Source: Amorphophallus konjac (Eukaryota; Streptophyta; Magnoliopsida; Alismatales; Araceae). Taken from it: a stretch of DNA of 64,000 nt. The position numbers and the translations under genes are program-made. The notes beneath the pieces were generated by a model. The model saw nothing but the letters and a program-made list of their open reading frames with translations, was not told the origin of the DNA and ran no database searches. Shown one piece after another: positions 11,237-23,054 of the stretch; positions within the stretch are counted from its first letter, which is position 1, and the number at the start of each line of letters is the position of its first letter. Where the stretch lies: NCBI GenBank assembly GCA_022559845.1, contig CM040128.1, forward strand, positions 77,005,247 through 77,069,246. The letters run 5' to 3'.

Positions 11237-12610
11237 CAGGTTCAGGATCTGGGGATCCATCAAAACCCGATGCCGAACCATCTGCCTACTCCGCAACCGC
11301 AGCCGCCGGCACCAGCGCAAGTCAATGTAGTCCAACCCCCGGCTCCTAACGCCGAGTGATCTTTTGATGATGATGCTACTGCACCACAAGTAATGGCCCT
11401 CCACCATAACCACCGTAACCCTCTCACTTTCTTCATTTATCCTCCCTACACACCCAACACCCTCTCTGCTTGTCCTTCCATTCACACCCGCACCAACAAA
11501 TCCACCACCACCCACAGCGCCATCATACCCACCATTAGTTACCCCCGCTACGGTCATAACCATCCCCTCATCCAATCCTCCGCCCGTCACCCTGCCTACA
11601 CTCGTCCTCCCACCATCCGCACCATCCCCCATCATCACCCCTCACCAGATCATCTCTCCCACGCAGTCTATTCCACTCATCCACCCTACCGGGCCAATCA
11701 TATCATTTCCAGACACCGCGGCAAATTACGCCTTAAGAAGCGGGAAGTTGTTCCATCGGAATTACCCCACTACCTCCAATCCCCAGTCCTCTCAGCCAAT
11801 AGTCGAGCAAGAAGAAGCCGAACCTCTGCCAGGAACTCAGTATGACTTGTTACATCATCCGGGGCCGAGTGCCCGCCAAGATATCAGTTCTGGAACTTAT
11901 CAAAAGGTCCACCCTGCACCAGGACGCTCTCAGGGATTTCCTACAGAAGGTGATGGTCAGCGAGGACATGGCAGTTGACAGCTTACCAACAGCACTGGCA
12001 ACTATTTCCAAAGGGCCGGCAATCACATTTTCAGAAATTGAGCTAGCACCTCCAGAAGCTCGACAAATGCCGCTCTGCATTACAATCATTCTAAAACAAA
12101 GTCAGCATTGAGGCAGCACTGGTCGACACAGGGGCTTCAATTAATGTATGCCCACTCAGCACTCTCCGAGCTTGCAATATATCTGAAGGATTGTTACGAC
12201 CTACCCCCACCACTATAGCAGCATATGACAACTCAAGGAGAGCATGTCACGGGGTAGTCACTATTCAAGCGGAGCTCGGGCCCCTTACTATGCCCGTGGA
12301 GTTCTATGTGCTGGACATTGACCCCATGTTTAAGGCGATCTTGGGTCGTCCATGGATTGATACACTCGGTGCCGTACCCTCCACCGCACATCAGTGCGTC
12401 AAATTCCCTTTCCAAGGGAGGGTCGTCAAAGTTAAGAGCTTGTCCACGATTCAATCGGTTAAGGCCATTTCAGAACAGATTCTTCCTACACTTTGGCCAA
12501 GCAGCCGACCCGTCATATCAGTGCTGGATTTGAACTTCCCTTGGGCTTATACACCTCCTAGGCCCATCACTACTCCAGTTAACATCAAGATGAAGCCCCA
12601 GATCCGAGAC

Positions 12611-12742
12611 TCAAAAGGCTGGAACATTATACTGAAACTGGGCTACCAACCGGGGAGAGGCCTCGGTGCACAATTACAAGGAATGACCAAGCCCATACCC
12701 AAGGGAAGAAAGATGGGCAGGAGAGGTCTTGGCTACAAAGAA
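12611..12742 (+). other. G-patch domain in protease-side polyprotein
   Basis: The segment reads GWNIILKLGYQPGRGLGA, then about 20 residues with a conserved Pro, then GRRGLGYK. This matches the glycine spacing of G-patch domains (GxxhhxxxGaxxGxGLG...GLG), which bind RNA or DEAH helicases. Betaretroviruses carry a G-patch just after protease, the same relative place. The domain is intact in this otherwise broken gene. Confidence 0.8.
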
Positions 12743-13356
12743 ACCGCATTATCTATGATGGGTGATTCTGGGCCACTCACTTGGGATTACCGTCAACACT
12801 TTATTCGAGGGCCTCTCCAGCCCGGCACATTAGCTCTGCAGCCAGCTCCGTCAAGGAGAAATACAGTATGTCCGATTGCCAGTCCACCGCCAGCACTGAA
12901 GAGGCCAGAAGATGATATGCTTGATTATGGTCAAGCCCTTCAGGCGCTATTTCATGAAGAAGACTACCAGAAGAAGCAAGAGGTTCGGCTCGTGCAATGG
13001 AGGCCGAAGAAGCGGCCAGTCGATGATCCACAGGAGGAGGGGAGCTCGCCGATTGTCTTTTCTTGGTCTCCCTCCCGCTTTCAATCTCTCCTCCAGCAAT
13101 GGGATTTCTTACCCCGTCTTCCTCCTATCATGGTAAATCCATCCTTCGTTGATCCGCCCGAAATTCTATTTATTCCTTGTGCTTGCGGGCATTGCCCGCC
13201 CATTGATCTATCCACTCTATTCACTCCTCCTCCTCCCAACGCCCAACTCCACGAGATGTGGTTCTCATCTTCCGATCCCTTCTTTGACTGCATCTTCCCC
13301 GAGCTATTCCCTATGCAGCTCCCGCCTCCTCCATCTTGCTGTGTAGTCTCTGCTGA

Positions 13357-16300
13357 TCTCCAAAAAAAAATGTCAAATTCAAAACGGAGATTTCAGTGGA
13401 AGATTATGCTACCCTGTCTCCATCCTCATCCCAGGGGCACGAGTCCCCTGCTCCTTCCCTTCCACTAGGTCTCCTTTCTCCTAGGTTAGGATTAGGGTCT
13501 ATCGAGTCTAGGGAAGTAGAATTAGTTAGGTCTAAAGAAGTAGGGTCTTGTTCTAGGTCGTCCAACCCTTCCTCCTCTGAGCCGCGTCCACTGGCGCGTC
13601 CTCCCAAATCTGTTCCTAATAGGTTCTTGCAAGACCTATCTCAGCGTTGTCATGCCCTTTTGAAATGTCCAGAATTTGTTGCTACGGCAATCGTAATTGA
13701 AGATGAAGAGGAAATAGAATGGGTGTGGAGCGATGACGGACTCGTCGTCTATGAAATCCTGGATGAGAAAGATCCGGTTAATGAGGACAGCGACGTAGAT
13801 GACACTGCTGATCTATACGCGCAAGGACTTAAGAAATTCGACGAGCTATCGTCAGCAGTGGATGAACCTACGAAAGAAATCAATCTGGGAACTGAAGAAG
13901 ACCCCAGGCCCATCATTATTGCTGCTAATCTCCCTCCACAAGTAGAAGAAGATCTGATCAAGGTTCTAAGGGAGTATAGCGATTCCTTCGCCTGGTCTTA
14001 TGAGGACATTCTAGGTCTTGACCCCTCTTTAGTGGAACATCGACTCGTGCTTAAACTAGGGGCAACACCTGTGAAACAACGGTCAAGGAGATTTCACCCC
14101 CACATGGCCTTAAGGATTGAAGAAGAAGTTGACAAGTTATATAAGGCCATATTCATTAGAGTTGTTCTATATCCTCAGTGGGTGGCAAACATAGTCCCTG
14201 TCATCAAGAAGGATGGAAAGGTGCGTATTTGCATCGATTTCAGGGATCTCAATAAAGCATGTCCCAAGGATGATTTCCCGCTGCCTCACATTGATGTCTT
14301 GGTCGATAGCACCGCCGGGTACAAATCGTTGTCATTCATGGATGGTTACTCAGGATATAATCAAATCCGTGTCACTCCAGAAGATCAAGAGAAAACCTCC
14401 TTCACCACGCCTTGGGGCACATATTGTTATCTGGTTATGCCGTTCGGTCTGAAGAATGCAGGTGCCACCTATCAAAGGGCGATGATGGCCATCTTCCACG
14501 ACATGATGCATATCTATATGGAAGCTTACGTGGATGACATTTTGGTGAAGTCAAGAACCAAAGAAGAACACCCCTCTATCTGGCTAAGGTGCTGCAAAGA
14601 GCAGGGAGTACAAGCTTAAGATGAATCCGAAGAAGTGTGTATTCGGAGTCTCCTCAGGGAAGCTGTTAGGTTTCATAGTGAGCAAACGGGGGATCCAGAT
14701 TGATCCTAACAAAGCACAGGCCGTCATGGACATGCCTCCGCCTAAGAACATTACGGAACTTCGAGGATTGATCGGTCGATTGCAATTCATTAGAAGATTC
14801 ATATCCCAACATTCTCAAAGGTGCCGTCCATTTTATGAATTGCTTAAGGCGGGGGTTAAGTTTGAATGGAAATGAAGATTGTCAAAAGGCCTACGAGGAC
14901 TTAAAGGAATATCTATCCAATCCCCCGGTTTTGCAACCTCCTGTCCCTGGGAAACCCCTAATCCTATACATCTCGGTTATTGAAGACTCCCTAGGGGCGG
15001 TATTAGCACAAGTAGATGATGAAGGGAAAGAGCGGGCTGCTTATTACCTCTCTCGGTTGTTTAACCCAGCTGAGTCCAGATACACCGCTATGGAAAAGAC
15101 TTGTGCCGCCTTAGTGTGGGTAGCTCAGAAGCTTAAACACTATTTCCTTGCCCACCCAGTTAGGTTGATCTCTAGAATGGACCCGATTCGCTATCTCTTA
15201 TAAAAGCCCATCCTTTCTAGTAGGTTAGCTCCCTGGCAGAGCTTCCTCTCTCAATTCGAGATCACATTCGTCATTCAGAAGGCGGTCAAAGGATACGCCA
15301 TCGCTGAGCATCTTGCCCATCTTCCTATTCCTCACACTGATTCTATTCAGGACGATTTCCCTGATGAGCATCTCTCCATTCTCTCTCACCATCCCTTCTG
15401 GTCTCTGCACTTCGATGGTGCACTTAATTCTCAAGGCTGAGGGATCGGCGCTGTTCTGCTTAGTCCCGAAGGAGTAACTATTCCCTTTGCTTATCAACTT
15501 CAATTTCCTGCTACCAACAACATCGCTGAGTACGAAGCTCTCCTGGCTGGACTGAAGCACGCCTATCTCCTAGGTGCGCGTCATTTGAACATCATCGGAG
15601 ACTCTCAGCTCGTCTTACGGCAAGTTCTATCCACTTACCGTACTCGTGACCCCAAACTCAAGCCCTATCAAGATTTGGTCACGCTTCTTGCTAGGCAATT
15701 CCGTAAGCTAATCTACATCCATACTCCCCGTTCTCAGAACATCCTAGCTGACGCTCTAGCATCTCTTGCTTCTTCTCTATCTTTCCCTCTCAGTCGGAAC
15801 ACTGAGACTGTCATCGTGCAGAGATTGGACGTACCCTCTCTTCAGGACCTGTGGTTCATCAACCTTAGGAAAGCTGTAGAGGCGAGGGCTGAGAAGGAAG
15901 ATCTAAAGGAAGTATCTTTAATGGAGCTAGAAGAGATTCTGGACGAAGAAGAGTTGCCTTGGTATCATGAAATCGAGTTATTTTGCAAAGAAGGGTCATT
16001 CCCAGAAGGGGCAAATGCCGAGCAACGCAAGTCAATAAGAAGAGCCGCCGCAAGGTACACCATTGTTGCAGGAGAACTGTACAGGCGCGCTACCAATGGA
16101 ATGCTCATGAGATGCTTAGATGATGTTGAAGCTTGGAAGGTGACTGAAGCAGCTCATTCTAGCGAGTGTGGAGGTCATGTCAATGGCCAGGCTCTAGCAA
16201 AAAGAATCCTTAGGCAGGGCTACTACTGGCCCACTCTAGAGGAAGATTACTCCCTCTATGTCCGGAGGTGTCGTAAATGCCAACTCCACACTGATAAAAT

Positions 16301-17219
16301 TCATGCTCCAGCTTCATCTCTCCATCCTCTTTCCGCTCCTTGGCCATTCTCTATGTGGGCTTTCGACGTTGTCGGCCCGCTTGGTGATCCTAATTCTCAG
16401 ATCAAGCAGAAATCCTTTATCCTTACCGTCACTGAGTACTTCACCAAATGGGACGAAGCCGAGGCGTACGCAGAGATCAAAGCTTCAACGGTGCACCGCT
16501 TTATCATGAAGAATATCATCTCGCGGTTCGGAGTGCCAAGCAGCATCATCAGCGACAACAGACCCCAGTTCGTCTCCCAAGAGCTCAAGGACCTATGTAA
16601 GAAGTTCAATATTGCATTGCATCATTTATCTCCATATTATCCTCAAGGCAATGGTCAAGCCGAGGCCACTAATAAAACCCTTCTTAAAATCATCAAGAAA
16701 ACATGGGAATCTCATAAATTTTCAGACTGGCCAGAATGATTAGTGGAAGCTCTATGGGCTTACGGCACCTCAGTCCGTACTCCTACGGGACAAACTCCCT
16801 ATGCTTTTACCTACGGGATGGTGGCGGTGCTCCCATATGAGATTTTGATCCCTTCCCTTAGAGTGCAGCTCGATAAGGAACTTAATCTCGATGAACGTCG
16901 AGAGGCGTTGCTGGTCCAGTTGGAACTCTTAGATGAGAAGAGGATGAACGCGGCCAATCACGTTTCTGTTTATCAAAAGAGGGTTTCGCGTTATTTTCAA
17001 AAGAAGGTAATCGAACACAAATTTCAAAAAGGTGATATGATTTTGAAACGCAAATTTATTCGGTCGGCAGGTCCTAGGTCTAAATTGCAACCTAACTGGG
17101 AAGGGCCGTTCGTTGTAAAAGAAGCTTATTCAGGGAATGCTTACCGTTTAGTGAACGTGGAAGGTGAAGAGCTCTCTCACCCGTGGAATGGGTTGTATCT
17201 TAAGCATTTCTTTCCTTAA
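13357..17219 (+). pseudogene. Element B pol: reverse transcriptase, two RNase H, integrase
   Basis: The polyprotein copies element RNA to DNA and integrates it. Domains: reverse transcriptase about 13990-14610 (FMDGYSGYNQIR, YVDD at 14527-14538); Ty3 RNase H about 14930-15200; a second RNase H about 15400-15790 (SLHFDGA, NNIAEYEALLAGL, IIGDSQLV, ILADALASLAS); integrase about 15900-17219 with zinc finger, core (WAFDVVGPLGD, SDNRPQF, GQAEATNK) and C-terminal domain ending HPWNGLYLKHFFP. A second RNase H of plant/archaeal type is diagnostic of the Tat lineage. Defects are a frameshift near 14600, another near 14870, stops near 15201, 15438 and 16737, and Gly-to-Arg in DNGPQF. Very similar to the element A fragment at 1-1465. 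Confidence 0.92.
13363..13369 (+). other. Candidate -1 frameshift heptamer A AAA AAA
   Basis: In the protease/G-patch frame the codons are CAA AAA AAA ATG, so A AAA AAA is phased as a canonical slippery heptamer. A one-base slip back enters exactly the reverse transcriptase frame, which opens only at 13357, just after a TGA at 13354. A simple indel in an A run would give the same picture. Confidence 0.5.
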
Positions 17220-17984
17220 AGTCTAATCAGTGCCACCCCAGCAGCGAGGTGTTCCTCCCTTCATTCAAATGGGTCCCGAGTGCGGCAATCACACACCACA
17301 CGACGTCCCTGGTCAGGTTTTCCGCTTTAAAAGACACCGTTTCTCCTTGGCCGTGCTTTGGGGGAAACTCTACATCCCTGTCCGTTTCTTCCTTCGGCTG
17401 AATCCAGGGGCAAGAAGTAAAAAAGGAGGCGGCAACCAATCCAGGCACCTTGACGAGAGGAGGTCTCAAATAGGGGCAGTCCGTTATGACCTAACGCCAC
17501 AAGAAACAAGAAAAGAAAGCAAAGGAGTATTCTTTATGACAAAATCAAAAGCATCATCTCAAAGGGTCTATCAAGTATAAATTCCAAAAGCTCCAGAAAG
17601 ATAAGAAAAAGATAGTCTTGGCAAGAGTGGCAGTACAGTTCCCCGCGGGACGAATGAGCCCGATCGCATGCACGCCTAGAGTGGACAAAGGTTCGATGAC
17701 GGACGCGAAGCCCCGGCGCAATAGACCAAATCTCTAATAGGTTGTCTGGAAAGGAAATCAAGTCCTGAAAGCTTCTAAGACTGGCCTAAGCTTACCCCCG
17801 TGTTCTATTTTCCTTTTTTTCAGGATTGAAATTAGTACCCTGGGTATGGCCCTGGTAGCAACACCGTCATGAAAATATGGGCCCTGGCTAGGGATTGTCA
17901 CCTTATTGCACGTCAACCTCAGGATTCTCAATACAATACGGAGGGCCCGCGTTGCTAGGGAAAGCACTGGTTTTCAAAATAAAA

Positions 17985-18190
17985 AAAAACCACATATATT
18001 TCAAACTCCAAAAATAACATATATTTCAAAATCCAAAAACAACATATATTTCAAAATCCAAAAACAACATATATTTCAAAAAAAAATAACATATATTTTA
18101 AAACCCCAAAAAACATATATCTCAAAAATCCAAAAACATCAAATATTTCCAAAACTCACAAAAATTCAGATATTATTTCCAAAACTCCTA
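17985..18190. repeat. Tandem array, ACATATATTTCAAAATCC units
   Basis: About eight degenerate units of roughly 25 bp share ACATATATTTCAAAA followed by a C/A-rich part. The first four are nearly identical; later ones shorten and decay. Confidence 0.8.
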
Positions 18191-18455
18191 AACATATCAC
18201 CATATGCATTGCATGCATCGCATTATTTTCATTATGTTTTCCACCTATTTTGATAAGGCTCCACCCCTTGACCAAATATCAAGAAACGGTCATTCTCTAA
18301 CTTGCTTCGAGGCAAGGGGTTAAGCCTAAGAACGGATCTAACTTGTTCTATGTTTAAGTGTGGGCAGAACGCAGGATCAAGATCAAAAGTTGAAATCTCA
18401 CAATTTTTGCAGGTCCAGGACTGTGACGCGCCAAGTCCAGACTGCCACACTCATC

Positions 18456-18674
18456 TAACGGTCTGTTCTTGACCTTTGCTTCCTTTTAGAACGTTGGCTT
18501 TGATTCCCTCAGTAGCTCTCTTTCTAACGGTCTGGGTTACAACCGTTACTTAGTTTTAACGGTCTGTCGTTTGACCGTTACATCCTCGAGAGAACTTCGT
18601 TCTCAGCGCATCCTTCCTGACGGTCTGTCTCCTCACCGTTATATCTTTCTAACGGCCTTGCTCGGATCCGTTAC
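18456..18674. repeat. AACGG/CCGTT dyad modules downstream of B pol
   Basis: Complete pairs lie at 18525-18549 with 18557-18581, and at 18618-18642 with 18650-18674, each with a 7-bp spacer; a decayed dyad starts at 18456. The dyad at 18557 is a perfect 8-bp inverted repeat, TAACGGTC-N8-GACCGTTA. Confidence 0.88.
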
Positions 18675-18848
18675 TTTCTCCAGAAGCTCTGTTCTGCTGG
18701 TCATGCTAGCTAGTCAATCCACGAAATGCACATCCATTCAACTGAGGCAATCCCATCTTATTCAAGTGAACTTAATGAAACATAAGATTAATAAAAATTC
18801 CAACTCTGATTGTCAAATTGCAAGCAACATCCTTCATGAACAAAGAAA

Positions 18849-20221
18849 TCAAATTACATTCAGTTTCTTGTCCGCAAGAGGGCGGATCTTCCTCAGCTCT
18901 TTCACGTAGTCACGACGTGCTTCGTCGTTCTCTTCAACTTCTTCTTGCCACGGACACACCTTGCTGATCTCCCACATGGTCAGCGCATTCCGTACTACTC
19001 TTTCATCTTCCTCGGTCCCCATCTTCCTAGGTAGAAGGGGAGGGTAGTGTGATAGTGCAGAAACTTTGGTTCAAGGAAGTCCGATCTGAAGATGGCACCG
19101 GTATGGGTTGTAGATTGCCATGGTGGTGTTTCCCACTAGCTAGAGGTCCAGGCCTTGACGCCGCGGTATTCTAAGAGGAGTGCTCCGAAGGATCCTTGGT
19201 CGCATGATGAAATTTTCCGTTGGCAGGGTGTTGAAGAAGAGGCGCCATTCGTCCCGTGTTTTCTTGTCCGCCGTCTTGCATTCAACCTGAGAAGAGAATC
19301 TAGATGCCCCTCCAATGAAGAAGAGAGGGTGGCTCCCGAAGATCCGGCTAGAAGAAGTAATGTCTTCCTTTGATTGGAATTTGATTCTCACTCCCATCCA
19401 ACACTCAAGGAGTATCATGGAACCGAACAAGGGTCCTCCTAAGCAAGCCGAGCTGAGTCCTTCATAGAGGTATGAGAGGATCGCTTGAGAGATGGACATT
19501 CCCCGCCACAACCCACTAATAATGCTGAGATTTTGGGTATATAAAAGGTGGTCGTTGTAGTGAAAAGGAAAACCCTGGATAAGCAAACCGCCACCGCCTT
19601 GGCTATTGTTTCGTGTCTCTCCCACTTATTTTTACAATGAGACACTATCCACTAGGCTAAGGGTATCAAGTGAATGTGCCGTGGGCTGATCATGGTCCTC
19701 ACGTCCTTTGGATTATGGATAAAATCGCTCAAGATCAAGGACGGGTCAATAGGCTCTACCGTGTAGCAAACTAGATCCTCATCCCCCACCATAGTCTTAG
19801 TAAGGGCTAGGTAGGTCTCTACCTCCTCTAATAGGACTGTTACTTCGAAGGAAGGGAAGATGAAGGTATGTGTTTGTGGATGCCACAATTCTATGAGGGC
19901 TGAAATGCTAGGCCAATCTAATGTCAATTTCTGGAAATTCTTGCCTAAGACCAAGAGAGGTTCAAGGTGCCATGCTTTGAGGATTGAAGTGACCTCTAAA
20001 GGAAGTGCCTTTACCATGGGAGCCACCCACTTCAGATTAGAATAGCATCTTGGACCCAGAAGAGGCTTGAAGAGAAAAAGAAAAGAAGAAGATTATGAGG
20101 AGAATTCAAGTGCAGAAATTTCTGAACTTGGTTAGGTCATGGAAGCTTACCACTCTTTGAGCATTGGAGCTTAGGTGCTTGGGAATTGAGGTCAGCCTTT
20201 GTAGCTCCCCATACTCCTTTC
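18849..20221 (-). pseudogene. Element B antisense DUF7745-like gene, exon 2 and end of exon 1
   Basis: A second antisense gene, related to the one at 37938-39377 in element A. Exon 1 continues from 27102-27165 across element C and ends at 20151 before GTAAGC. Exon 2 starts at 20065 after CTCTTCAAG and ends at the TGA at 18849. Conserved stretches are LDWPSISALIELWHPQTH, then FPSFEVTVLLEEVETYLAL and SYLYEGLSSACLGGPLFGS. The acidic C-terminus ends ELRKIRPLADKK, matching ALRKIRPTAAQ in A. Breaks include a stop and frame change near 19652 and stops near 19140 and 19055. The fold (tryptophan, FP, LEEV) resembles PMD-like plant transposon proteins of unknown function. The family name is from memory; homology to the A copy is certain. 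Confidence 0.78.
20217..20221. repeat. Target-site duplication of element C, left copy
   Basis: CTTTC precedes the LTR start TGATGGGG and recurs at 27097-27101 right after the second LTR. Confidence 0.93.
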
Positions 20222-22614
20222 TGATGGGGACATCGCTTACCACTTCCCATTTCTCCAAGGGTCCCGATGCTCGCCATTGTGTTCATCTTGATTTTCTGAG
20301 TCTAGCTATGTAATTTTCATATCTTTCTTTGAGTCTTAACCATGTAATTTTCCTTTTATTGAGTCAAGTACCTAAGTTAGTGAGTCATCTATCTAAGTCT
20401 AAGTATCATTAGGTGGCCTAGTGGGTTAACGGGCCCACTTCAACGGGCTTGGCCCATGGGCGCCCCCTTTCCCCTTGGTCATTTGTCAATAGTCCAAAAG
20501 GTGAGGACTTTTTGTAAATTGAGGGTTTCCTATAAATAGGACCCCAATCCCTCCATGGAGAACTAATGAAGTATTAAGTGAAAATTTTCACAAAAATTGT
20601 GTGTCTCTCTCTCTCTAAGGGGTGGATTCCCCTCTCTCTTTCTCTCTCTCTTCTCTCTCTCTAAAGGGGGGCGAACCCCATTCTCTCTCCTCCCCACCCC
20701 CAATTTCAAAATTCACTCTCTCTCCTCCCTATTCACCTCTCATTAAGACCCCTCCCCCTTCCCCATACCTCCCATTTAATTCCCCTCCAACCCCTAGGTG
20801 GAATCCCCTTCTCCTAGGCGCCTCTCCCTCCTCCCAAGCAACCTTTCCCCTTCCCCATACAACCTTTCATTTTCCCAAGGGAGAATCCCTTCTCCCAAGC
20901 ACCCCTTCCCCTCCCCAAGGCAACCCTTCCCATTCCCTAGGCCCCCATTAACCCCTCCATTAACCCACCATTCAAACCAAAGGAGAGATCTCTCCTCCCT
21001 CTCTCCTTCCCAACCCAAATTCGCAGCTCCCCCTTCCTCCACTTGCTAGACCACCTCCCAGCCCCCTTTCTGCCCCTCCCACACCTTGTATCACCCCCTA
21101 ACAGACCCCCACATAGTCAGGTGTCACCCCCACACCCATCCACCCCATTTCCCACCCCATCTACTCCGTCTCCCATCACCTATCATCACCCTATTCATCT
21201 CAGTCCGCAGGCAGCAGTCAAGGGTCGAGTTACAGAGTCAACCACGTCTTCACCACACATCTTCTGGAGGCGTATCCTACATTTCCGGAAAGCTCTTCCA
21301 GTCGTCTTTGCAGGCGAGGTGATCTCGCCCCAATTCGAGTTCGGATCTGTCCGGGAGAGCCATTCTTCACCGACTGCGTAGAACCAGTCCGGCCAGGAAC
21401 TAGAGCTGCCACTCAGAAGCTACTGCGACCACACCGGTGCTCCGCTTGGTGCGCCACTTGACCGGGGCGAAGATCCACCAGTCCTCTGTCTAACACAGCA
21501 AGCGGGACCTCGTTTGGAGTTCGGAGCTTCCCGTTCCGAATTATTTTCCCCAGGTGCGCAGGTCAGTCCTGTCAGGGACTGATCAGACCCCCTCTCACTC
21601 TTCGGGTTCCACCTCCCTGCTCCGACCTCTTCTGGTGCCCATCTTGGTTTCTGATCGAAGAGGATTCGACCACGCTCGCAACTGTCCTGATCCCGTCTCG
21701 ATTGGATCACGGGAGCGATCGTAGTGAAGTCACCAACCTGCTGCAACAACCTAAACTCAGTCCAAGGCAGAGCAGAGCAGCGCCGGTCCAGCATCTGTCC
21801 CGGCCAACGTCGATAACTTCTGGTGCCAAACAAATTCAGGCTTCATCCCGGGTCAGTCACCAACATTTTGGCGCTGGTCTCGTTCACTTTCGAGTCTGGG
21901 AACGATCACAGCGGAGTCGACAGCGAGTTTCTGTCAGCGGGCAGAACCGGCGGACAGAACCCCGGGAGGGCAATCCGGCTCCGTTCTTAGCTTCACGCCC
22001 CTCCCCGCCTGGCCGGCTTACCGCCCCTCCCTGCGTGGAGGTAGTGTTTGTGTGTAATCCACTTTTCCCCACCCCGAGATCCACCCTCCTGCGTGAGGCG
22101 TAGTGCATGTAAATAATTAGCAGGGATCAAGCTTCATCGACGCAGTGTGCGGGGAACCCACACTTCCCCGCTCGCCCTCGTCTCCGAACGGGGTTGGTTT
22201 CTTCAAACCAACCGGGTAAGCTCTATCCCTTGCTCTCATATCAGTAGTTTGTTCATATAATATCCGTGGAATTGCTCTGTTGACGGTGAGAGAGCGCCCG
22301 ACCCCGGAGCTCCCAGTTTACGAGTGGTCATCGTGGGATTGTGAGAGAGCGACCCGGTGCCCTTTCGGCACCTAGCCAGCCCTTTGATTGTGGGCACCGT
22401 ACCCTCAGGAGGGTGACCATAGCTTTGCTGGTCCTCTACCAGCAAGGGCTTTGTTCCACTACCTCCACTCGGCATCGCCGAGTCACCCGGGAATCGTGTG
22501 CGCAACGGTGGTTTGGCAACTTGCGTAATTCTCTACTCTTGTGCGTTGTGCTTGCTTGGTAAGTCCAAGGACCCTCGGTCTAGTTGCTACATTCTCTAAG
22601 TCGGTGTCACATCA
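20222..22614 (+). repeat. Element C 5' LTR
   Basis: It starts TGATGGGGACATCGC and ends GTGTCACATCA. TATAAATA is at 20531-20538, followed by a CT-rich microsatellite and C-rich tract (20600-21200). The long frames in this tract are compositional. I see no gene. Confidence 0.93.
20531..20538 (+). promoter_or_regulatory. TATA box of element C LTR
   Basis: TATAAATA, about 310 bp into the LTR; the same box is in the right LTR at 25010-25017. Confidence 0.8.
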
Positions 22615-22617
22615 ATT

Positions 22618-22629
22618 TGGTATCAGAGC
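22618..22629 (+). other. Primer binding site of element C, initiator tRNA-Met
   Basis: TGGTATCAGAGC begins three bases after the LTR end. It is the standard plant initiator tRNA-Met primer site of chromoviruses and copia elements. Confidence 0.95.
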
Positions 22630-22697
22630 AAGTTCTAGACTTGTCTCTACTAAGTCTTATCCTAGGGCCATTGCATGCATCACCCTTGTCCACCATC

Positions 22698-23054
22698 ATG
22701 ACTACCTCATACTTGGCATATTCGCCACTCTCAGGCCCATTAGAAGCCTTTGTGTTTGATGGATCCCACCCTAGCATATATCTAGAATGGGAGAAGTCTA
22801 TAGACCGACACTTTGGGAGGTTTACCCTGTCAGGGCCTATCCAAGTCAACTATGCCAAGAGTTTGCTCTGGCGCCAAGCTAGGAAAGAATGGGAGAACAT
22901 TGTAGGTTTGAGAGAAGCCAAAGGGGAAGCACCCATTGAATCTTGGGATGAAATGAGGGCCGATCTTAGAAAGATCTGCGCACCACAATCTAAACCTCTT
23001 CAACCAACCGATCTTCCACCCCCGACCCCAACTCCAACCCAAGAACTTCCCTGA
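22698..23054 (+). pseudogene. Element C truncated gag
   Basis: From ATG 22698 about 118 codons are open. The region FDGSHPSIYLEWEKSIDRHF, followed by AKSLLWRQARKEWEN and SWDEMRADLRK, aligns with the capsid start of element F (YLDWEAGMDRYF, MKLQGQAQTYW, TWDDMKTKLREKY). Gag then ends in a proline-rich run, losing most of capsid and the zinc knuckle. It could supply a partial capsid at most. Confidence 0.8.

Larger units (their letters stand above)
11237..13468 (+). pseudogene. Element B gag tail, aspartic protease and G-patch domain
   Basis: The first part is a low-complexity Pro/His-rich gag tail with shifting frames. A helical segment (about 11842-12111) lies in another frame because of small indels. 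The retroviral-type protease has active site VDTGAS at 12122-12139 and the flap/C-terminal motif AILGRPWIDTLGAVPS near 12335. It would cut the polyprotein. A G-patch follows at 12611-12742, then about 240 residues of acidic and Pro-rich linker. This frame overlaps the reverse transcriptase frame by about 110 bp, with a slippery A run at 13362-13370. The Ogre group has an intron in this position, so splicing is an alternative way to join the frames. Confidence 0.85.
17220..18848. other. Element B spacer between pol and antisense DUF7745-like gene
   Basis: No convincing gene. It holds A/T-rich tandem units at 17985-18190 and AACGG/CCGTT dyads at 18456-18674. Its first 350 bp loosely resembles the post-pol spacer of A (1480-1830) in base composition and short shared words. 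Confidence 0.6.

Noticed and set aside
20622..22562. Several proline/serine-rich open frames on both strands, repeated at 25105-27044
   Set aside because: They lie wholly inside element C's LTRs in C-rich, CT-microsatellite DNA; overlapping frames on both strands and lack of any motif point to composition, not genes.
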